From Bidens hawaiensis (Eukaryota > Streptophyta > Magnoliopsida > Asterales > Asteraceae): a stretch of DNA of 64,000 bases. Both the position numbers and the translations under genes were made by a program. Positions 55,519 to 64,000 of the stretch are shown here, piece by piece. The stretch lies in contig JAIQDT010004248.1 in the NCBI GenBank assembly GCA_021521415.1, positions 124,001 through 188,000 of the forward strand. The letters run 5' to 3'. How positions within the stretch are numbered: position 1 is the first letter of the stretch; each line of letters starts with the position of its first letter. Below the pieces are notes generated by a model, which was given only the letters and a program-made list of their open reading frames with translations, searched no databases and had not been told where the DNA came from.

Positions 55519-58029
55519 GTTAAAGAACTACAAGAGGAAGACTTAAGCTACTCAAGAGTATTAATACATTGATCACATAAAAAGGTTAGCGTATGAAGAT
55601 TAAGCTACTCAAGCATATCACTACCCGTTACCGTTTCTAGATATATAGATATAACCAAAGTTTAATGTACATATGTACCAGTAGCATAATCTGCTTTATT
55701 TTATACCACAACTGATGTCATTTCATTTCCTCTCCGGTCTTCTACTTTTCGCGGTCTCGATTTCCTTCTTCAAAATCCCGTAGCACCCATCATCTTGCTT
55801 ATTCATATCCAACACTTCTCTACTACCTCCCCTCTTACTTTCTTCCAACTATCACTCCCAGTTTCCCTCTCATTCAATCCGTCTTCACCCAAATCCAAAC
55901 CCGAACCCGTTCGAATTCCCCTTTAACTATCATCTTGATGCGAACTACCACCAGCGATTCTTCCGTATGGTTTGATGCGATGAACCCCATGTAATGTTAG
56001 AAAGACCAAGAAAAACCAAATTAGAAATTTATAAATTTGTAACTATAAGCCTAATACAAGTAATCAATATAATTATACAAACATCTAATATAAATATTCA
56101 AGCCCACAACTATACAAATAAAAAGAAAGTTCATGTTATGATGTTAGTAGTTAAATTGTTTTAAGCCCAATTGCCCAAAAGCTAAATTGTTTTAAGACTT
56201 GAAGCCCAATTGAATCGTTAATAGTTAGTTTATTAAAACCTAAAAAAAGTAAAATAGAAAGAGCGGAAATTGAAAAACGAACACGAATAATTGATAGTTG
56301 GAGCTTGGAACCACTGCCTCTGCTAGCTGCATGGTCCCTGATTCTAATTAGGTTCCAAGTGAAATATGATGCTTTGTGCTTTTGCCACATATGGTGATGA
56401 GTATCAAGTGAAATACGGTAGCCAACAATATATGTATATCTTCTCAAATATGTTAATATTTCTCTTTATATTTACTGTTTTCTTTTATACGTTGTTAAGG
56501 CTTTTGCCATTAGATTATTGTCTATTTGTTTAGTATATTAGATTATTGATGACTACTTGATAGGTGATTTGTCAGTGTTTGATTATCTAAATTTTACTAT
56601 ATGTGTTAATTGGTAGATAAATTATTACATTATGCTTTAATTACTTGATTGGTTAATGTTTGTTTTTTAATATGTACTTTAGGAAATTTAATTTGATTTA
56701 TCTTTTTATTATGTGACACTACACGACCCATACTCACCAATTTATTTGATATTATTTGGTTGTACATAACCAACACCCCAAATTTTCAACCCTAATGAAC
56801 AATTTTTCTAAGTCTACTCTATTGATCCAAGTCAATCACTTGCCAGACAACTCTTGCCAATCTAAAATGTCAGTAAGATCGCCGATGGTTCTTTTTGTTG
56901 ATGACCGCTAGTTTTATATATATTTAACTGATTTTTTTATACTAATAAATTGTTAGACTTTGTTATAAAACTAATCCAAATAACAAAACATATAACTTTT
57001 ATGTATTACAAACTAAGTCGACCTTCATGTTTGTACTAAATTCCATATTATGTTTCACTCATGGACGCTTAAAAATCTATTAAGTTGGATTAAAATGACT
57101 TTTCTATCCCTTATCTATATTATCTATAAAACATTTTAGATGGACCTAATGGTAATTTAACTTTTTCAGACGTCATTAAAGGAGACGCTGCCAAATTGGT
57201 TGCGCTTTCACCGGCAGAGACCTTATTCCTTCAGTTGTACCGTCCTCCGGTGACCTATTCAACTAACTCAATTGATTGCTCAATTAATATCAACATTCAT
57301 TCGTCGGTTTCATCATCAATTAAGCGCCGCTTAAATGTTGTTAAAGATCAATGATTCCAATCTCTATTTAGTTATGCCAATTCTCACGATGGCACTCAAT
57401 TAGGCCAAGAAATTCCTCCTCGGTAATACTCTCCAATCGATTCCGGGGAATCCATGTTTGTCTTGTTCAATTTTAATCGAATGGATCGATCTTGTACAGT
57501 TTCAATTCATTTGAGCTCTTTAATTACATAATTGATGGAGGTTAAGGGTTCTTCAATCCTTCAGTTAGACACCTTCCTTTCAATTCAATCCAATCATTTG
57601 GTTACCCCTTCAATTATTAATTGCTCCAATTGATACCCCAAATGAGGATGCCAGTTTCAATTGATGGTTTGTGTGTTTGTATATAAAAGGCGATATTTCC
57701 CTGGCCTTCAACTCAGTTGCATTTTGCTCCCTAACTGTTGTAATTGCTTTGTTTTCTTCTATCTGTTGATTTCTTCTGCATTTAATTACTGATGCTTACT
57801 TTCCTGCTCTAATAAATCCTCCTTTATTTGCTATCTGATCTAGTAATTCTGTTATTTCCCTCCCTTTGTGAATAATTGAAACTAAAAGTATCATTTCATC
57901 AACAACACTATGTTTGTTTAAAGCCCCGTGTGAATTTTAATAAAAATGCTCCAAGCCTCCACATGCAAAGTGGCTAACTAGTCAACACTAGAAGAAGCCA
58001 GAGTATAATCATGGGCCAAGATATCTACA
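55519..58029. other. Intergenic, no gene seen
   Basis: 2.5 kb, mostly AT-rich. 57170-57430 has more balanced composition but no usable frame. The last part is the flank of the right-hand copia element. Confidence 0.45.
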
Positions 58030-58214
58030 TGTTAGTTTTGTTAGTTTTTGAATAAATTTGTTTTGTTCATCGTGTCCTTTATTTTAGTATGTTATTTTCT
58101 CTTCTTATTTAAGACTGGTCCTTGTGCTCTGTAACTTCACAACAATCAATATCAAAAAAGTATTCTCTTTCCATACTCTTTTACTTTTGCTTAGAATCTA
58201 TATCACTGATCTCA
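58030..58214 (+). repeat. Probable 5' LTR of the right-hand copia element
   Basis: TGTTAGTTTTGTTAG to GATCTCA, about 185 bp, directly before the primer-binding site. The partner is not in the window, so the start is an estimate from the TG end. Confidence 0.5.
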
Positions 58215-58218
58215 TCTG

Positions 58219-58230
58219 TGGTATCAGAGC
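58219..58230 (+). other. Primer-binding site, initiator tRNA-Met
   Basis: TGGTATCAGAGC, the usual copia primer site, 49 bases before the gag ATG. Confidence 0.9.
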
Positions 58231-58278
58231 ACTGTGTTCTGATCCTTTGAAATCCACAAAAGACTCAAAACTCCCTTC

Positions 58279-59193
58279 ATGGCTGAACCAACTAGCGTTG
58301 TTCAAACTCAAGCAATACCGATCCCTATCTTCAAAGGGGACAAGTATGACTACCGGAGCATAAGGATGAAGACCATCCTGCGATCATGAGACCTATGGGA
58401 CCATGTTGAGTCTGGCTACAACCACGCCGAAACCGATCAAAACAGACTCAAAGCTGCGGTGAAAAAGGACGCTTATGCCATGGCCATTATTCAGCAGGCA
58501 GTCCACGATCAACTTTTCTCTAGAATTGCTGCTGCAAAGACTGCTAAAGAAACATGGGACATCCTGAAAATGGAGTTCCAAGGTGATGAACAAGTAAAAG
58601 CGATTAAGTTGCAAGGCCTGAGAAGAGATTTTGAGAATCTCTCTATGAATGAAGGTGAATTTATCGGTGATTACTTCTCCCGGGTAATGGCAATCGTTAG
58701 TAAAAAACGATCATATGGGGAAGTTATCTCCGATCAAACAATCGTTGAGAAAGTTTTGAGAAGCCTTACTCCTCGATTTGATTTCATAGTTTCAACTATT
58801 GAAGTTTCATCATATCTCTCCACGTTGACTCCAATGAAGTTGATGGGATCAATGCAATCCCAGGAGGCTCGTCTCATTAGCCGATCCAAAGAAAAAGGAG
58901 AGAAGGTTGAAGAACAAGCACTACAAGTGCAGACACCAAACCGAGGCTTTCAATCAAACTACCCAAGAGGAAGAGGTCATGGTTCTTCAAGGGGTAGAGG
59001 GCGAGGTCGAACCGGAGCCCATAACAAACTCCTTCAGTGTCAGATCTGCAACAAGTACAGTCACCTAAAACGTGATTGTTGGTATAACGAGGATAATCAA
59101 GCCCAGGTTGTTACTAATGAGACTCCAACTAAAGAACCAGAAGAAGAGCAACAACATCTCTTTATGATGTTTACGGATAGCCTTGATGAGTAG
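58279..59193 (+). pseudogene. gag: gag of the right-hand copia element
   Basis: ATG 58279 opens MAEPTSVVQTQAIPIPIFKG; a TGA at 58387-58389 interrupts the same frame, which is then open to TAG 59191-59193. The gag core (KETWDILKMEFQGDEQVKAI, VEKVLRSLTPRFDFIVSTIE) is followed by an Arg/Gly-rich stretch (RGRGHGSSRGRGRGR) and a zinc knuckle CQICNKYSHLKRDC. The TAG lies just before the protease and in the same frame, so it may be a later mutation or the old gag end. Confidence 0.9.
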
Positions 59194-60559
59194 TCCAATC
59201 ACCTTTGGTTCTTGGACTCCGGTTGTTCTCATCATATGACCGGTGCGAAGGAAAGTTTCACTTAACTTGATGAGTCATTCACTGAAGAAGTAAATCTTGG
59301 TGATAAAAAGAAATTAATGGTGGAAGGTAAAGGAATTGTACGTATCAACTTGGCTAATGGAAGTCGCAGGTTACTTGAAGATGTCTACTACATACCGAGA
59401 TTGGAGTACAATCTCTTAAGCGTAGGCCAGCTGATGAAGAAAGGATATGCCATCATGCTTGATGAAGGGAAATGTGTTATCAAGAACAAGAAAATAGGAG
59501 TTGAGCTCATGCATATTAAGGTGGCAAAGAACAACATGTTCATAGTTGATGCTTCCAAAGTCATCTACCAACAAAACCCTTCTCATGATGGCAGACATGT
59601 AGACTCTCATTTGTGGCACTTAAGGTATGGACACTTACAATCTCAAGGTTTGAAAACCCTATCAGAGAAAAATATGGTTCGTGGTTTTCCTAGGGTACAA
59701 CTTATTAATTCTTGTGAGGGTTGTATTCTTGGGAAACTAAACCAACTGCCCTATTCTTCTCACTCTTGGAGAGCAACCAAGCCACTTGAACTAGTCAATG
59801 CATACTTATGTGGTGAGATGTAAGTGAAAAGCTTGGGTGGCAGCCTATATTATCTTCTACTCATTGATGACTTCTCAAGAATGAGTTGGGTGTATTTTTT
59901 AAAAAATAAATCTCAAGCCTTTGACAAATTTAAAATCTTTAAAAACTTGGTTGAAAAGGAAAGTGAACATCACATCAAGGTCCTTAGAACTGACGAGGTG
60001 GTGAGTTTTGCTCTAATGAATTTAATCTTTTTTGTGATAACAATGGGATTAAAAGAGAACTCACTGTTTCATATACTCCTCAACATAATGGAGTGGTGGA
60101 ACGAAAAAATCGGACAGTTATGGGGATGACACGAAGTATGTTAAAAGAAAGAGGCATGCCAAATTGTTTTTGGGCCGAGGGGGTTGCCACTGCTGTCTAC
60201 TTGCTTAATCGTGCAACAAGAAGTGAAATTCAAGATAAAACACCTTATGAATCTTGGTGTGGACATAGACCATCTGTGCATCATTTCAAAATTTTTGGAT
60301 GCATTGCTTATGGCCATGTTCCCGTCCATCAAAGAAGAAAGCTAGATGATAGGGCAGAAAAATGCATTTTCCTTGGTTATTCTCATGAAAGTAAATGGTA
60401 TAGGCTATATAACCCTATTTAAAAATATTCCAAGTTAAAAGAAATGTGGTATTTTTTTGAAAATGCTAGTTGGCAATGGAAGGATGGAGACAAGTCAAAG
60501 GACCTTGGGTTCGATGTAGCATGGGAATACCCATTTCCCTTGTCCTTGCTTGAAGAGCC
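59194..60559 (+). pseudogene. pol: Protease and integrase of the right-hand copia element
   Basis: Protease WFLDSGCSHHMTG (59200s), stop TAA 59263-59265, then DVYYIPRLEYNLLSVGQLMK, pre-integrase HLWHLRYGHLQSQGL and CEGCILGKLNQLPY. Integrase: TAA at 59821-59823, LLLIDDFSRMSWVYFLKNKS, a one-base loss after RTD (about 59995), then in the next frame the GVVERKNR segment and MTRSMLKERGMPNCFWAEGV (60120 on) to CIFLGYSHESKWYRLYNP, TAA 60420. A further frame change leads to FENASWQWKDGDKSKDLGFD and to LSLLEEP, where the solo LTR has inserted. Confidence 0.88.
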
Positions 60560-62938
60560 TGTGACATTCGTCAATTTCGGGTCTTGTTTGTATTCGTTTT
60601 TGTATTTGTTTATTATGTAAACCGACCCGATTTGTAAACCGAAGCTTATATTATAATCAAAATGATGGATTTATGTTACAATATTGTTTCACACTTGTTG
60701 GGTCTTGAAAACATCCTATTTTTATTTTTATTATTATTTATTTATTTATTTATTTTGTTGTTTTGTGTTTTTGTCTTGATCCATTTTGCATGAAAACTCT
60801 TGTGTCTCACACCCATATTTGACCACCAACATTACCCTATATATACACCACCTTTCCTCTTCATTTTCCCTTGCTACAACTCCAAAAAAAATAAAAAAAC
60901 TCTCTCAAATATCAAAGATTCAAAGTTATCTTCTTAAGTGTTCTTGAAGGTTTTTAGTCTTTCATCTTAATTAGTTTATGTAGCCTTATTAATACTTGTT
61001 TATGGTTGTGCAACATATATATAATATACACCCCTTGTTTACCTTTGATAGTTACTTCTCCGATTCCGGTCGGTGAGGTTTCGGACCTCATAAGGCAAGG
61101 CTTCATGGAGGACTTCGTGTCCTTGATATATATACATCTATATAACTTGTTCATACATATTAATCTTGCTTATTTTAGTTTGTTGGTCATGTTTACAAGT
61201 TCCATGGTTATGGGTTTTTAAGAGTCTATGCTTCAGTTTAACCGTAAATAGCTCTAAACCGTAAACCGAACTTTGTTACTAGTTTTGTTAAATAATTGTT
61301 TAAACATACTTATTGTTAGATCTAAGTTTCTAAAATCATTTTTACAAATTCTATGGTTATGGATTTATAGAATCTTACCTCGGTCTTAACCCGAAACACG
61401 ATCCGAACCTAAAACCGAACTTTTGTTTAGAGACTTTATTGTTAACTTTTGGTACTTTTTATTTGTATATTATTATACAAGTTCTTTAGTGTTTGGACAT
61501 GTGGAAACCATCTATGAACTTGTTGTGAGATGGAAACCGAACCAAACCGATTCTTACTCGCTTAAGACACACAAATGTGTTTTTTTAGCCATCAAGACTT
61601 GTATATTTCTTTAAAAATAGTTACAGATTGATTTTTAAATATTTTCTTAAGTACTTGGAAATGTTGGATCCAACTTGATCTCATAACAAAGTTTGGACCG
61701 ACAAAACCAAACACTCGCTTAACGTGCGTTGTTAGTTCTAAAATAATGGAACTACATACTTGGTTAAGTCTTATTAAATTTTATTGAGTTATCTCATAAC
61801 ATTCAATATTTTGGAAAGTTGACTTTGGGTTTGACCAATTATCAAGACCCGAACCGACAACCCGAACACTCGATAAAAAAAACCCATTTTAGTATCTTTA
61901 TTCCAAAGGGATTTACATTCTTGAATTTTATCCACCTTATTACTTAACATAGGTTGAGTAAATATTAAGGTTAGATACTTTAACCCGGTTTCGAGCAAAC
62001 TTACATTTTTAAAGGGTTATTATTATAAATTCTTAAATAGTTACATTTTAAAACCTTGAACTTTAATTATTTACATTTCTCAACATTTATTTTGTTTAAA
62101 GACCTTCAAGACAACCTTTCTAAATTCAAGACTTCTTTTCTTTTTAGGCATTGTGCGTTAAACTCATCATTCCGACAAATCTCCAAATTATCATCTTTCA
62201 AGTTTACTACTTGAAGGTGAGTGCTTCATACCCCATTTTCCATCTTTTATTTTGGGGGTGACATTTCATACTTATTCAACAAAATGCTTTATATTTGAAT
62301 CTTAAACCACAAACGTAGTTGTATACTTTACCTAAATAATTGCTCGATTTGGTGTTCTATGCTTATATGCCTATGTGTTTATCGCTTTTGGTTGGTGGAA
62401 CTATAAAATCCTAGACTATTTGGCATCCCCTTATAGCAAGGTGTCGTTAACGTAATGCAATTAATGATAACTATAAAATCCTAGACTATTTGGCATCCCC
62501 TTATAGCTAGGTGTCGCTAATGTGTTTAGCGATATCTATTTATCCAAATTACCACTTTTATTTATCGTTTCGTATGCAAGTTTTGTGGCTATCTTTATTA
62601 TATACTAATATGATTTAAACTTATGAATTGCTCACCAACCTTTGTGTTGACAAACTTTATTTTATGAAATGTTGCAGGTTTGCATCTTTGTTGATTTATG
62701 ATTGTGAAGAAAACGACATCAAAGACCTTATGATATTAGTAAAAAATGAACAATATCAAATTTGACATATTTTGTGATATCTTGTTTATGGTTATTTTAT
62801 GGATAATTGTTATATGATATTTTCGATGTTGTGAAATGAAATTAGTTTATTAAATACTGTCACTTTAATTAGTGTCATGTGCTTATGGACAATCGTTACA
62901 CCTCGGCATGTTCCGCCGCCTTTGGTCGGGGTGTGACA
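60560..62938 (+). mobile_element. Solo LTR, 2.4 kb, TSD GAGCC, inside copia pol
   Basis: Starts TGTGACATTCGTCAATTTCGG and ends GGTCGGGGTGTGACA. Exact TSDs GAGCC lie at 60555-60559 and 62939-62943. Leaving out the LTR and one TSD joins the copia frame without a shift (LSLLEEP to HVIDNGTSVGEGQ). Its last 40 bases (GGCATGTTCCGCC...GTGTGACA) match the end of the solo LTR at 4175-6784, so the two are the same family. A 70-bp tandem duplication lies at 62401-62540. Confidence 0.93.
62401..62540 (+). repeat. 70-bp tandem duplication in the solo LTR
   Basis: CTATAAAATCCTAGACTATT starts at 62401 and again at 62471, each followed by TGGCATCCCCTTATAGC. Similar tandem CGCTTGGCAA repeats lie in the same region of the related solo LTR at about 6310-6400. 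Confidence 0.85.
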
Positions 62939-62943
62939 GAGCC

Positions 62944-64000
62944 TCATGTGATTGATAATGGCACATCAGTGGGTGAAGGTCAAACTTCTTCACCTATACC
63001 TTCTAATGCAAGTACCATAAATAGCCTTATTTCACCTAATATTCATCAGTCCACTACACCCTCTTCTTTAACTCCTACAAGCTCACCTTATATTACCTCA
63101 CAAATACCTATGACACCTACCAATTCTTTGACCACTCAACCTAATATATGCTCAAATCCCAACTACCCACATATTCCTTCAAAAAGAAAAACCAAAATTC
63201 CCACTTGGCTACAAGATTATGAAAGTGGAGAGGGGCTATCAGATGAAGAAGCTCACTTTCTTGCCCTCTCCATTTTTTACCCTACCACTTTTTGTGAGCC
63301 TGCTAAGAAACCTGAATGACAGAATGCAATGGCCAATGAGCTCGCAGCAATTGAAAAGCATGACACTTGGGAATTGGTTAGTTTACCTTCAGGAAAAAAC
63401 GTAGTTGGGTTGAAATGGCTTTATAAGACAAAAATTGGAGCAGACGGGGAGATCATGAAGTATAAAGCAAGGTTGGTTGTAAAGGGATACTCACAACAGT
63501 ATGGGATCGACTACCAGGAGACTTTTGCTCCGGTTGCTCGATTCGAGACTATTCGGGTTGTCATAGCTGTTGCTGCTCAAAGAGGTTGGAAACTACATCA
63601 GTTAGATGTAAAAACAGCCTTCTTAAATGGTGAGCTAACTGAAGAAATTTATGTAAATCAACCTGAAGGGTTCGAGAAGGTTGGAAGTGAAGACAAGGTG
63701 TATCGTTTAAAGAAGGCCTTGTATGGGCTCAAACAAGCCCCACGGGCCTGGTACTCTAGAATTGATGGGTACTTTACTCAAAATGGCTATGCTAGAAGCA
63801 ACAACGAGCCAACTTTGTATGTTAAGAAGGTGGATAATGAGATAATATATGTGTGTTTATATGTAGATGACATCGTTTATACTAGCTCATCTGCACAACT
63901 GCTAAAGGAGTTCAAATGGAGCATGAGTTTGAAATGTCTGATATGGGCCTACTAAAGCTCTTTTTGGGTTTGGAAATAAAACAGACTTCTAAAGGGGTGT
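62944..64000 (+). pseudogene. pol: Reverse transcriptase of the right-hand copia element, cut by the edge
   Basis: After the solo LTR the frame continues with a Ser/Thr/Pro-rich linker (to 63319), a TGA at 63317-63319 in place of an expected Trp, then RT: TWELVSLPSGKNVVGLKWLY, KARLVVKGYSQQYGIDYQE, QLDVKTAFLNGELTEEIYV, LYGLKQAPRAWYSRID and LYVDDIVYTSSS (63860s). A one-base loss near 63918 shifts the frame; EFEMSDMGLLKLFLGLEIKQ continues in the next frame to the edge. Catalytic YVDD is intact. Confidence 0.92.

Larger units (their letters stand above)
58030..64000 (+). mobile_element. Old Ty1/copia element, interrupted and cut by the window edge
   Basis: Short LTR, primer-binding site, gag, protease, integrase and RT lie in order on +. 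A 2.4 kb solo LTR (60560-62938) splits the region between integrase and RT; RT continues to the right edge. At least four in-frame stops and several frameshifts show greater age than the SIRE-type and TR-GAG elements. RNase H and the 3' LTR lie outside the window. Confidence 0.9.

Overview
This 64 kb window is nuclear DNA of a flowering plant with a large, retrotransposon-rich genome. I see no ordinary host gene that is intact. Nearly everything that can be identified is a transposable element, often one inside another, and most boundaries are fixed by exact or near-exact target-site duplications (TSDs). The extra reading frames in two of the elements (18362-21292 and the antisense gene at 37161-40698) and the reverse-transcriptase-type pseudogene at 28.4-29.8 kb resemble protein families I know mainly from Asteraceae genomes. 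Asteraceae is therefore my best guess, by inference only.

Layout. 1-699: LTR, tRNA-Lys-type primer-binding site and leader of a minus-strand retrotransposon that leaves the window on the left; it is nested in the RNase H region of a decayed minus-strand Ty3/gypsy (Tat-like) element (about 700-7220). That decayed element also holds a hAT MITE (3366-4003) and a 2.6 kb solo LTR (4175-6784, TSD ATGCG). 9315-21790: a complete 12.5 kb Ty1/copia element, SIRE-type (TSD GTGTT), with gag, pol and a long additional ORF before the 3' LTR. 22.1-23.4 kb: two Helitron-like ends. 25342-25575: Harbinger-type MITE. 25742-27366: hAT-type element with an exact 8-bp TSD that contains two MITEs sitting in TA microsatellites. 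28.4-29.8 kb: pseudogene of a reverse-transcriptase C-terminal region. 30012-42096: a complete 12.1 kb Tat-lineage Ty3/gypsy element (TSD CCATC) carrying gag-pol on + and a seven-exon gene on the opposite strand. 42769-45352: broken Harbinger-type transposon with a hAT MITE inside. 46846-49921: a very young 3.1 kb gag-protease-only copia derivative (TSD ATGTA). 52322-54843: solo LTR (TSD ATAAA) next to a decayed plastid atpA fragment. 58030-64000: an old Ty1/copia element interrupted by a third solo LTR (60560-62938, TSD GAGCC) and cut by the right edge.

How the parts work together. The two 12 kb elements each have gag-pol plus a large extra coding region between pol and the 3' LTR, sense in the copia element and antisense and spliced in the Tat element. 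Both are now disabled by few lesions, and many of their stop codons are explained by C-to-T or G-to-A changes. The copia element also carries dense clusters of a short inverted-repeat motif (GCGAAGTT/AACTTCGC) in its LTRs, in the leader before gag and in the spacer before the extra ORF. The same motif forms a direct-repeat array in the otherwise unrelated solo LTR at 52.8-53.2 kb. These clusters and the antisense spliced gene are the most interesting signals here.
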